Shown: one piece after another, positions 25,646 through 33,141 of the stretch | How positions within the stretch are numbered: position 1 is the stretch's first letter | Layout: each line of letters begins with the position of its first letter | Source of the DNA: Acidimicrobiia bacterium | GTDB taxonomy: Bacteria; Actinomycetota; Acidimicrobiia; Acidimicrobiales; VFJN01 | Length of the DNA: 42,550 nt | Assembly (NCBI GenBank): GCA_009694375.1 | Contig: SHVB01000020.1 | Location: forward strand, 1-42,550 | Reading direction: 5' to 3' | The notes under the pieces: model-generated | Told to the model about the DNA's origin: nothing | Database searches by the model: none | What the model saw: only the letters and a program-made list of their open reading frames with translations | Made by a program: the position numbers and the translations under genes

Positions 25646-26193
25646 AAGAGATTGGCGCTGGCGAATAGGTCCCGTAGCCGGGCCTCGAAGTGCTCGAGGG
25701 GGAGCGTGTCGTAATCGGGGTCGAAGGCCTTTTGGTCCCAGTCGTCGGCGAACTGCTCTGCGAGCCGCCACTCTTGATCGGTGAGGGCGTCTCGATGGTT
25801 TTCGCGAGCGGCCGGATCGCCGCCGAAGTGGTGGTAGTAGTGAGCGCCTTGGAAATCCTGGTGCACGAGGATCATCGTGTGGACCTCGGGCCGCACGTAG
25901 GGCCGGAGGATGGCCGCCGCGATCTGGGGATGACCCGGGACACTGATGGCCTTTCCGATGTCGTGGCAGAGGCTGGCAATCACCACCTCGTCGTCGGCCC
26001 CGTCGCGCTCGGCCCGGGTGGCGGTCTGAAGGCAGTGGGTCAGTTGATCGGTGGCGAAACCGTCGGTGATCTCGGCGAGAGACCGCAACAGGTCCAACAC
26101 TCGATCGGCTACCCGGGACTGGTTTTCCCGGGTTTCTTGGCCGATCACGGCCCACTCCTGCGCGGTTGAGGTATCCATGCTCCGAAATGACAT
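25642..26193 (-). CDS. HD-domain protein resembling PhnZ/MIOX-type diiron enzymes
   Basis: 183-aa HD-domain protein. The metal-ligand pattern is H53 in QLTHCLQTA, H77-D78 in LCHDIGK, H88 in VPGHPQ, H111 in ILVHQDF and an Asp near 150. The spacing H53 to H77 (24) and the Q-x-x-H-x-x-Q-x-A signature recall the HD-type mixed-valence diiron oxygenases such as PhnZ and myo-inositol oxygenase rather than simple phosphohydrolases. Identity with a known substrate cannot be shown, and no phosphonate genes are nearby. The start is ATG 26193, 6 nt after TACGCT; ATG 26178 is a later option. Confidence 0.72.
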   Translation of the reverse strand: MSFRSMDTSTAQEWAVIGQETRENQSRVADRVLDLLRSLAEITDGFATDQLTHCLQTATRAERDGADDEVVIASLCHDIGKAISVPGHPQIAAAILRPYVRPEVHTMILVHQDFQGAHYYHHFGGDPAARENHRDALTDQEWRLAEQFADDWDQKAFDPDYDTLPLEHFEARLRDLFASANLF

Positions 26194-26199
26194 GCCGGG

Positions 26200-26205
26200 A
26201 GCGTA
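26200..26205 (-). promoter_or_regulatory. leaderless -10 of the HD/diiron gene
   Basis: TACGCT on the minus strand, 6 nt before ATG 26193. Confidence 0.55.
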
Positions 26206-26264
26206 CCCAATTCTGGGCCTCTGGCGTAGGTCTCAGGCGGGCTCGGATGCGTTCCCCGGCCAGG

Positions 26265-27296
26265 CTAGAGGAGCTGTTCGAGGACGTCGCTGGCGGCGAT
26301 GGCCCTATCCCGCAGGGGCGGACGAGCCTCCAGACTTCCGCCTAGCGACAAGGTGGCCAGCACATCCACCGAGCTCAACAGGTCACGCAGCTCACGCGGC
26401 GGTGGAAAATACTCGTCTTCCTCGGTGATGCGAACCTCTTCCACCCCGTTGAGCGGGGCCAGATAGGCAATGACCGCCTCCACCAACTCCTCGGGCGCCG
26501 ATGCACCGGCGGTAACCCCAACGATGCCATGCAAGCCGGAGGGAATCTCTCGAGGGTGGTTGATCCGACACACCACCGCCGCGCCCGCCTCACGCGCCAT
26601 TCGCTCGAGGGCGCGGGTATTCGACGAGTTGGCGGAACCGATCACAATAACCGCATCGCAGCGGGCCGCTATCGCCCCCAGCGCCGCCTGTCGATTGGTG
26701 GTGGCGAAGCAAAGGTCGCTGCTGCCGGGCTGCCAAACATCCGGGAAGCGCTCCGCGGCGCGCTCGGCCACCGCTGCCCAGTCGCTGTGCGAGAGGGTGG
26801 TCTGGGCGAGAAGAGCAACGGGCTGGTCAAACATCGGCAGGGCATCGACTTCCTCGATCGACTCCACCCGATGCACCGAATCGGGGGCCACCGCCATGGT
26901 TCCCACCGCCTCCTCGTGGCCCTCATGGCCCACGTAGACGATCTGGAAGCCCTTGGCCGCTCGCACCTTCACTTCATGGTGCACTTTGGTCACGAGGGGA
27001 CACACGGCGTCCACGACGTACCCCCCGCTGGCTCGGGCGGCGAGGACCACCTCGGGGGCGGAGCCGTGAGCGGAGAGCATGAGCGGGCGTCCCGGCGGAA
27101 TGTCGGCGATGTCGTCCACGAAGATCACCCCGAGAGCTCGAAAGCGATCCACCACTAACTGGTTGTGGACGATCTCGTGGTAGCAGTAGACGGGGGGCTC
27201 AAAGGCCCGCACCATCCAGGCCAACGCCTTGATCGCCATTTCCACCCCCGCACAAAAACCCCGGGGAGACGCCAGAAGCACCTTGTCGACAGCCAT
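26265..27296 (-). CDS. ispH: 4-hydroxy-3-methylbut-2-enyl diphosphate reductase
   Basis: 343-aa iron-sulfur enzyme, last step of the non-mevalonate isoprenoid pathway, giving IPP and DMAPP. The three cluster-binding cysteines are C15 in PRGFCAGVEMAI, the Cys of VDAVCPLVTKVH and the Cys of SDLCFATTNRQ; the acid/base motif TTLSHSDW and SANSSNT follow family order. Start ATG 27296 lies 8 nt after TAGCCT on the minus strand; longer upstream frames have no similarity. It is divergent from the PDZ-radical SAM gene, with a 52-bp shared promoter region. Confidence 0.95.
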   Translation of the reverse strand: MAVDKVLLASPRGFCAGVEMAIKALAWMVRAFEPPVYCYHEIVHNQLVVDRFRALGVIFVDDIADIPPGRPLMLSAHGSAPEVVLAARASGGYVVDAVCPLVTKVHHEVKVRAAKGFQIVYVGHEGHEEAVGTMAVAPDSVHRVESIEEVDALPMFDQPVALLAQTTLSHSDWAAVAERAAERFPDVWQPGSSDLCFATTNRQAALGAIAARCDAVIVIGSANSSNTRALERMAREAGAAVVCRINHPREIPSGLHGIVGVTAGASAPEELVEAVIAYLAPLNGVEEVRITEEDEYFPPPRELRDLLSSVDVLATLSLGGSLEARPPLRDRAIAASDVLEQLL

Positions 27297-27304
27297 GGGG
27301 GCCA

Positions 27305-27310
27305 AGGCTA
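27305..27310 (-). promoter_or_regulatory. leaderless -10 of ispH
   Basis: TAGCCT on the minus strand, 8 nt before ATG 27296. Confidence 0.6.
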
Positions 27311-27336
27311 ACTGCGGGTTCACCCACTCGGAGCCG

Positions 27337-27342
27337 TAGCCT
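27337..27342 (+). promoter_or_regulatory. leaderless -10 of the DUF512 radical SAM gene
   Basis: TAGCCT, 6 nt before ATG 27349. The divergent ispH promoter uses the identical hexamer 26 bp away. Confidence 0.6.
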
Positions 27343-27348
27343 GATCCG

Positions 27349-28752
27349 ATGCCCTTTCCTCGTGTCGTCACCGTGGCGGCTTCATCGCCGGCGCAGGACG
27401 CGGGAGTGGCTACCGGCGACGAGGTCATCTCGATCGACGGGGTGGTCCCGCGCGACATCATCGAGTGGAGATTTCTGGTCGACGACGCCGACCCGATCCT
27501 GGAAGTGCAGCGCGGCGGGTTGCAGATCACCCTCGAGGTGAGCAAGCGCGCGGGGGAACCGCTCGGTGTCGATGTGCAGTCGGCCCTATTCGACCAAGTC
27601 CGCACATGCGACAACCACTGTGAGTTCTGTTTCATCTATCAACTACCGCCCGGCCTGCGGGAGAGCCTCTACCTCAAAGACGATGACTACCGACTCAGTT
27701 TCCTCTACGGGAACTTCACCACCCTCACTCGCTTCACCGAGGCCGACCTCGAGCGGGTCATCACCGAGCGGCTCAGCCCGCTCAATGTGTCGATCCATGC
27801 CACCGACCCTGAGGTTCGCTCCGCCATGCTGCGGAACCGCCGGGGGGCCACCAGCCTGCGATGGCTGCGAGCCCTCCTCGACCACGGCATCGAGGTACAC
27901 GGCCAGATCGTGGTGTGTCCGGGGACCAATGACGGGGCCGTTCTCGATGACACCCTTGCCGGGGTGCTCGACCGTTTTCCAGAACTGGCCTCCCTGTGCG
28001 TCGTACCGCTCGGGATCAGCCGTTACAACACCGAGCCGCGCCTGCGCGCCCACACCCCGGCCGAAGCCGGAGCAGTGGTGGATTGCGTGGAGGACTGGCA
28101 GGACATTTATCAGCGTGTGTTGGGGCGACGGTTGGCCTTCGTGGGGGACGAGTACTACCTCCTGGCCCAGCGACCGTTCCCGTCGGCTGAGACCTACGAA
28201 TCCTTCGCCATGCACGAGGACGGGGTGGGTATGGCCTGCACCTTCGAACGAGAATTCTTCGACGAGACCGCCTCGACCACCGGAACCCAGGCGGGGTTCT
28301 TCGCCTGGGCCGATGGCTCGGGGTCATCCGACGCCGACTACGAGCCCTATCGGGGCACCCGAGCCACCGCCGGTCAGCTCCTGCAGGTCCGCCCCTCACG
28401 GCACGCCCCCGTGGGGATTTTGACCAGCACGTACGGCGCTCGAGTGCTCGCCCCCCTCGTCGCCCGCCTCGGGCGCACCGATGTGCGTCTCGTGACCGTT
28501 GACAATCGCTTCTTTGGCGGCACCACCGGTGTTACGGGGTTGTTGGTAGGGGAAGACATCGCCCGCACCTTGGCCTCGGAACCCGCCGGCCATCGGTACC
28601 TGTTGCCGGATGTGTGCCTCTCCAACGGGCGCTTTTTGGATGGCACCGGCCCGGAGGATCTTCCTCGCCCGGTAGAGATCGTGGCCACCGATGGCCATGC
28701 GCTGCGCGTGGCCCTGGCCGATCCATCCCGCAGTTTCGTGGCCACCCGATGA
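27349..28752 (+). CDS. PDZ-radical SAM DUF512 protein
   Basis: 467-aa protein of a conserved but poorly understood family. An N-terminal PDZ-like domain (about 5-70, AGVATGDEVISIDGV) precedes a radical SAM core with the cluster motif C87-x3-C91-x2-C94 (RTCDNHCEFCFIYQLP), and a C-terminal DUF512 region (LPDVCLSNGRFLDG). The family is commonly next to der, as here, where the two genes overlap as ATGA. That association points toward ribosome assembly or translation, but the reaction is not established. Note that C91 and C94 fit the CxxxCxxC spacing exactly. Confidence 0.88.
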   Translation: MPFPRVVTVAASSPAQDAGVATGDEVISIDGVVPRDIIEWRFLVDDADPILEVQRGGLQITLEVSKRAGEPLGVDVQSALFDQVRTCDNHCEFCFIYQLPPGLRESLYLKDDDYRLSFLYGNFTTLTRFTEADLERVITERLSPLNVSIHATDPEVRSAMLRNRRGATSLRWLRALLDHGIEVHGQIVVCPGTNDGAVLDDTLAGVLDRFPELASLCVVPLGISRYNTEPRLRAHTPAEAGAVVDCVEDWQDIYQRVLGRRLAFVGDEYYLLAQRPFPSAETYESFAMHEDGVGMACTFEREFFDETASTTGTQAGFFAWADGSGSSDADYEPYRGTRATAGQLLQVRPSRHAPVGILTSTYGARVLAPLVARLGRTDVRLVTVDNRFFGGTTGVTGLLVGEDIARTLASEPAGHRYLLPDVCLSNGRFLDGTGPEDLPRPVEIVATDGHALRVALADPSRSFVATR

Positions 28753-30056
28753 CGCTGCCGATCGTATGCATCGTGGGTCGCCCGAACGTGGGTAAGTCCA
28801 CCCTCGTAAACCGCATCATTGGCAAGCGGGTGGCCATTGTGGAGGAGCGTCCGGGGGTCACCCGCGACCGCAAGGAAGTAGAGGCGGAATGGCAGGGCGT
28901 TCCATTTCTCCTCGTCGATACCGGCGGCTGGATTGCCAGTGGGTCCTCGCTCGACGAGAAGGTGTCACGCCAGAGCGAGCAGGCCATTCGGGATGCTGAT
29001 GTGGTCCTCCTCTTGGTGGATGCGGTCACCGGAATCACCGAAGACGACAGTCGCATCGGCACGGTGGTGCGAACGCTGGCCAAAGGCCCCGTTCTCCTCG
29101 TGGCCAACAAGGTGGACGACTCCGGCCGGGAAGGCCTCATCTGGGAGGCATTGTCTCTTGGTCTCGGTGAGCCCCATCCGATCAGCGCCCTCCATGGGCG
29201 CGGCGCCGGTGACGTGCTCGATCGCTTGGTGGCGTTGCTCCCCTCCACCGCCGAGGAGGCGACCGACCCTGAGGAAGGGGAGCGGATCTTCTCCGTGGCC
29301 CTGGTGGGGCGGCCCAACGTAGGAAAATCGACGCTCTTCAACCGGATGATCGGCGAAGAGCGGGCGGTCGTGCACGACATGCCCGGTACCACCCGCGACG
29401 CGGTGGACACCGTGGTGGAGACCGAGGACGGACCGATCCGCTTCGTCGACACCGCCGGCATGCGCCGCAAGAGCAAGATCGACGAAGGCACCGAGTACTA
29501 CTCGCTGGTCCGGGCGCTGCAGGCGGTGGATCAGGCCGATGTGGCGCTCCTCGTGATCGACTCCACCGTGGGGGTCACCGCCCAGGACCAGCGTCTCGCC
29601 GAGCGCATCGACGTTTCGGGGAGTCCCGTGGTGGTGCTGTTGAACAAGCACGAACTGTTGCCCGATGCCGAAGCCCGAGCCGACCTCGACTACCAGGTGA
29701 AAGAGCGCCTTCGTTTCATCGGCGAGGCCCCCGTCCTGAAGATCTCGGCGCTCACCGGCAAGGGCGTGCACAAACTGATGCCGGCCCTGTCGCTGAGCAT
29801 CGAGGATTACCACCGGCGGGTCCCCACCCGGCGGGTGAACGAGGTCATGCGGTCGGCCCAGCAAGCCCAGCCCGGGCCGCACGGTGTGAAAGTTCTCTAC
29901 GCCACCCAGGCCGCCGTCGACCCGCCCACCTTCACCCTGTTCTCAAATCGCGAGATTCCGCCCACTTACCTGCGTTATCTGGAGCGCATGCTGCGTGAAG
30001 GTTTCGATCTCGGTGCCACCCCGATCAAGATGCGGGTGCGGAAGCGATCGTCCTGA
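28749..30056 (+). CDS. der: Ribosome-assembly GTPase Der (EngA)
   Basis: 435-aa protein with two tandem GTPase domains, required for 50S subunit assembly. The first G1 motif GRPNVGKST is at residues 10-18 and the second near 188-196. G3 motifs are DTGG and DTAGM; G4 motifs are NKVD and NKHE. The C-terminal KH-like domain runs from about residue 350 and ends KMRVRKR. ATG 28749 overlaps the radical SAM gene as ATGA. Its last 32 bp overlap the convergent aminotransferase gene. In M. tuberculosis der follows cmk; here nine kilobases of the order are rearranged. Confidence 0.96.
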   Translation: MTLPIVCIVGRPNVGKSTLVNRIIGKRVAIVEERPGVTRDRKEVEAEWQGVPFLLVDTGGWIASGSSLDEKVSRQSEQAIRDADVVLLLVDAVTGITEDDSRIGTVVRTLAKGPVLLVANKVDDSGREGLIWEALSLGLGEPHPISALHGRGAGDVLDRLVALLPSTAEEATDPEEGERIFSVALVGRPNVGKSTLFNRMIGEERAVVHDMPGTTRDAVDTVVETEDGPIRFVDTAGMRRKSKIDEGTEYYSLVRALQAVDQADVALLVIDSTVGVTAQDQRLAERIDVSGSPVVVLLNKHELLPDAEARADLDYQVKERLRFIGEAPVLKISALTGKGVHKLMPALSLSIEDYHRRVPTRRVNEVMRSAQQAQPGPHGVKVLYATQAAVDPPTFTLFSNREIPPTYLRYLERMLREGFDLGATPIKMRVRKRSS

Positions 30057-31221
30057 TGCACTCCGCGAAGCGGTCCAGTTCGTCTTCGGTCGTTACGTAG
30101 TGCACCGAGGCGCGGACTACCGATTCGAGGCCGCGCGGCGGCAGGTCGAGTCGGGCAAAACTGGCGGTCCCCACCGACACGTTGACGGCCTCGGCTCGCA
30201 GGCGCTGCTGGATGACCGCCGGATCGATGTCGGCCACGCTGAAGGTGGTGATGGCGCACAAGTGTTCACCTCGATCGTGTCCCGTGACGCCGGGTATCTC
30301 AGCGAGGCGGGCCCGCAGACCCGCCGCCAACCTTTCGTTACGGGCCGCGATGTTCGCCACCCCCCAGCTCAGAGCATGGTCGATGGCGGCCCCCAGGCCT
30401 AAGCGGGCCGCCAGGTTGCACTCCCAGTTCTCGAAGCGCCGGGCATCGGCACGGATGGTGAAGCGATCAGGGGCAATCCAATCAGCGGCATGGGCATCGA
30501 GCATCACCGGTTCCACCTGTTCCAAGAGCGCCTGGCGCATGTAGAGAAAACCGGTGCCGCGCGGCCCGCGTAGAAACTTCCGACCGGTGCCGGTGAGCAC
30601 GTCACAGCCCAGCTCGGTTACGTCGAGGGGAAGTTGCCCAACCGACTGACACGCATCGAGGACAAAGGTGACCCCGGCGGCCTGGCAGAGGTGACCGACC
30701 GCCGCCGCCGGATTCACGAGGCCACTTTGGGTGGGCACATGAACGAGCGAAACCAGCGCCACATCGTGATGGGCGAGGGCCTCCGCCAGGGCCTCGATGT
30801 CGATCTGGCCGTGCTTGTCGTTGTCCACCAGCAGGATCTCGGCGCCGGTGCGTTGGCAGAGTTGCAGGAGGGCGATGGCGTTGGATGCGTACTCGGCCCG
30901 GCTGATGACTACGCGTTGGGATGGGGCGATCGGAAGCGAGTACACGGCTGCGTCCCATGCCCGGGTGGCCGACTCGGTGAGAGCCACTTCACTGGCGGCA
31001 CATCCAAGGAGGGAAGCCACGGCGTTGTACGTGTGCCCGAGGGTTGCGGCCGCCTCATTGGCCGCCTCGTAGCCGCCCGTGCGCCCCTCCCGTTCGAGAT
31101 GGCTGATGACGGTGTCGAGAACCGGCTGCGGCATGAGGGAGGCACCGGCGTGGTTCAGGTGCAAGACCTCAGCGCAACCGGGGGTGAGGGCGCGGGCCGT
31201 GGCCACCTCCAGAGGGGTCAT
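30025..31221 (-). CDS. Class V aminotransferase/cysteine desulfurase-like enzyme
   Basis: 398-aa PLP-dependent fold type I enzyme. The N-terminus has LNHAGASLMPQPVLDTVISH; the cofactor region shows D189 in FVLDACQSVGQLPLD and Lys215 in LTGTGRKFLRGPRGTGFLY, the Schiff-base lysine. Family members include cysteine desulfurases, isopenicillin N epimerase-like and EgtE-like enzymes; the reaction cannot be chosen from sequence alone. The start ATG 31221 is set by TACTGT 7 nt upstream. It is divergent from the MerB-like gene, sharing a 42-bp promoter region. Its 3' end overlaps der. Confidence 0.82.
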   Translation of the reverse strand: MTPLEVATARALTPGCAEVLHLNHAGASLMPQPVLDTVISHLEREGRTGGYEAANEAAATLGHTYNAVASLLGCAASEVALTESATRAWDAAVYSLPIAPSQRVVISRAEYASNAIALLQLCQRTGAEILLVDNDKHGQIDIEALAEALAHHDVALVSLVHVPTQSGLVNPAAAVGHLCQAAGVTFVLDACQSVGQLPLDVTELGCDVLTGTGRKFLRGPRGTGFLYMRQALLEQVEPVMLDAHAADWIAPDRFTIRADARRFENWECNLAARLGLGAAIDHALSWGVANIAARNERLAAGLRARLAEIPGVTGHDRGEHLCAITTFSVADIDPAVIQQRLRAEAVNVSVGTASFARLDLPPRGLESVVRASVHYVTTEDELDRFAECIRTIASAPAS

Positions 31222-31228
31222 CGGCTCC

Positions 31229-31234
31229 ACAGTA
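31229..31234 (-). promoter_or_regulatory. leaderless -10 of the class V aminotransferase
   Basis: TACTGT on the minus strand, 7 nt before ATG 31221. Confidence 0.55.
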
Positions 31235-31250
31235 GTGATCGGGCGTGTGT

Positions 31251-31256
31251 CAGACT
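31251..31256 (+). promoter_or_regulatory. weak leaderless -10 of the MerB-like gene
   Basis: CAGACT lies 7 nt before ATG 31264, at the correct distance but with C instead of T in the first position of TANNNT. Confidence 0.35.
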
Positions 31257-31263
31257 CCCCGCC

Positions 31264-32010
31264 ATGCCGCAGAACGTTCCGTCCTTCGAGTTCTCCGCTC
31301 CGGCCAAGCAGCTGCGCCACTTTGTCTACGAGCACTGGTGCAGCAACGGGCGGGGCCCGAACCTACGGGTGGTTCATGAGGCCACCGGATTGGACCGCCG
31401 GGAGATCGTGCAGGCCTACAAGGAACTGCAACTCGGGATCATCTGCGTGGTGGATCAGAACTCAGTGAACTGCAATCTCCTGAAGTTCCAGCCGTTTTCT
31501 AGTTTCCCGAGTCAGGTGGAGGTGTGGATCGGTGACACGTTCCATTCCTACGCCGGTTGTGCCCTCGAATCGGTGGCCATCTCAAAGATGCCGCCCTTTG
31601 CCGGAACGACCCTCACGTTGAGAAGTTATTGCGCCTGCTGCTTGGAGCCGGTGGAACTGCGGGCGCAAGACGGCATCGTCACGCCGTCTGATGGCGCCCT
31701 GGTCCACATCAGTTCCACTCCCTGGGACTGGAACAACGACGACATCGTGCACCAGTGCGATTCGATGAATTTTGTCCTCGACGCCGACCATGCCGAGCGT
31801 TACGAACGGACCACGAGCCGTCGCGGGGTGCTGCTCACGATCGAACAGACCACCCTGTTCGTGAAGGCCACCGGCGACGAGCGAATGTGGCAGTACGACT
31901 GGGCTCCGGCCACCATCAACCCAAAAGCGGTGATCTACGGGATGAAGCAGCTGGGGGTGGATGTGAGCAACTGGACGGGTGAGCGCACCGCCGTGCCCGG
32001 ACGACCCTGA
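31264..32010 (+). CDS. Alkylmercury lyase (MerB)-like protein
   Basis: 248-aa protein with the MerB layout: an N-terminal winged-helix-like domain (about 15-75, VVHEATGLDRREIVQAYKEL) and a C-terminal lyase-like domain. YAGCALESV aligns with MerB YAWCALDTL, so C99 matches the catalytic Cys96 while the catalytic Asp99 is replaced by E102. SYCACCLEPV matches the SHCAATGAPV segment but with extra cysteines C125 and C126. C165 in VHQCDSMNF falls at the MerB CxxxxF segment where the second catalytic Cys lies, although only one Cys is present. No mer operon genes are nearby. It may be a distant MerB homologue with another substrate; family is likely, activity uncertain. Confidence 0.72.
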   Translation: MPQNVPSFEFSAPAKQLRHFVYEHWCSNGRGPNLRVVHEATGLDRREIVQAYKELQLGIICVVDQNSVNCNLLKFQPFSSFPSQVEVWIGDTFHSYAGCALESVAISKMPPFAGTTLTLRSYCACCLEPVELRAQDGIVTPSDGALVHISSTPWDWNNDDIVHQCDSMNFVLDADHAERYERTTSRRGVLLTIEQTTLFVKATGDERMWQYDWAPATINPKAVIYGMKQLGVDVSNWTGERTAVPGRP

Positions 32011-32045
32011 CCACGACAGATCGGCCACGCCCCCGGTTGGCCCGG

Positions 32046-32051
32046 TAGCCT
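32046..32051 (+). promoter_or_regulatory. leaderless -10 of the SpoIIE phosphatase gene
   Basis: TAGCCT, 6 nt before GTG 32058; the same arrangement as before the DksA-like gene. Confidence 0.6.
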
Positions 32052-32057
32052 CCGAAG

Positions 32058-33137
32058 GTGCGCGTCTCTGGTTTTACGGTCGTGGCTCTGGCCGCTCTCG
32101 TCGCGTCGGTCCTCTGGTACCGGTCAGCGCGTCGCATGCGGATGGTGTGGCGGCGGATCGAGGCCGACGCCGGGCCGGCGGCGGATGCCTCGGTCTTGGC
32201 CCGTTCGGCCTACCAGCGAGAGATGCACGCGGTCGTCTGCTACCTGGTGGTCTGCCTGGCGGCGGCGATCACGGCGATCTTGAGCCCGTCCGACGAGGGG
32301 CTTGCGTTCCTGCTGGTTCTCGTGCCGGTGGGGGCCACGGTGGTCTTTGGTCGCCACTTCCGTCGAGACGCACGGCTGGCCGAGGACCGTGACGTCCTCG
32401 GCCGTCGAGCAGAGGAGGTGCTCTCCCAGGAGAATCTGGCCCCGCGACGCTGGGCGGCCCGCCTCGCCCCCGAGGAACTGCCGCAGTTCGAAGGCTTCGA
32501 GTTGGGTCGGTTGTACCAGGCGGGCACCGGTCTGATGGCGGGCGACTTCTATGACGTGTTCCGCCTGGCCCCCACCCGCATTGCGGCGGTGATTGGCGAT
32601 GTCACCGGTCACGGCATCGAGCCGTCCATCACGGCGTTCCAGGCCAAGTATCTGTTGCGGGTCTTCCTGCGACAGTACCGCGACCCGGCCCAGGCGCTGG
32701 AGGAACTCAACCGCCAGATGTCGTCGCTCGAGCGGTTCGAGGAATTTATTTCGATTTGTGTTGTCGTGTTCGATACGGAGGCCTCGACCTTACGGGTGGC
32801 TTCGGCCGGCCATCCCGCCGCCTGGCTGTGGCACGACCGGGAGGTGCGGCCGCTGCGGGCGACCGGGCCGTTGTTGATGCTCGACCCCGCCGGAGAGTAC
32901 ATGAGCCGGGAAATCCCTCTCGAGGCTGGCGACCTGCTTCTGCTCTACACCGACGGCTTGGCCGAGGCTCGCGCCGGTAAAGAACTTTTTGGTGAGGAAC
33001 GGGTGGCCAACATGCTCCGGCGCGATCCGGGCGTGCCCCCGGAGACACTGTGTAAGACCCTCCTCGAAGCCGCCCGGGATTTCGCTACCGAACCCATGAC
33101 TGACGACGTCGCCATCCTGGCGATTCGAAAGGGGTAG
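32058..33137 (+). CDS. Membrane-bound SpoIIE-type PP2C phosphatase
   Basis: 359-aa protein with one N-terminal helix, a second hydrophobic pair at about 55-95 (VVCYLVVCLAAAITAILS, FLLVLVPVGATVVFG), then a PP2C/SpoIIE phosphatase domain from about residue 145. Conserved metal motifs are GLMAGDFYDVF, AAVIGDVTGHGIEPS, ASAGHPAAWL, LLLYTDGLAEAR and MTDDVAILAI. Such enzymes dephosphorylate anti-sigma-factor antagonists in partner-switching pathways; no sigma, RsbV or RsbW homologue is in the window, so the target is unknown. GTG 32058 is positioned by TAGCCT. The carboxylase gene follows after 4 bp. Confidence 0.88.
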   Translation: MRVSGFTVVALAALVASVLWYRSARRMRMVWRRIEADAGPAADASVLARSAYQREMHAVVCYLVVCLAAAITAILSPSDEGLAFLLVLVPVGATVVFGRHFRRDARLAEDRDVLGRRAEEVLSQENLAPRRWAARLAPEELPQFEGFELGRLYQAGTGLMAGDFYDVFRLAPTRIAAVIGDVTGHGIEPSITAFQAKYLLRVFLRQYRDPAQALEELNRQMSSLERFEEFISICVVVFDTEASTLRVASAGHPAAWLWHDREVRPLRATGPLLMLDPAGEYMSREIPLEAGDLLLLYTDGLAEARAGKELFGEERVANMLRRDPGVPPETLCKTLLEAARDFATEPMTDDVAILAIRKG

Positions 33138-33141
33138 GGGA

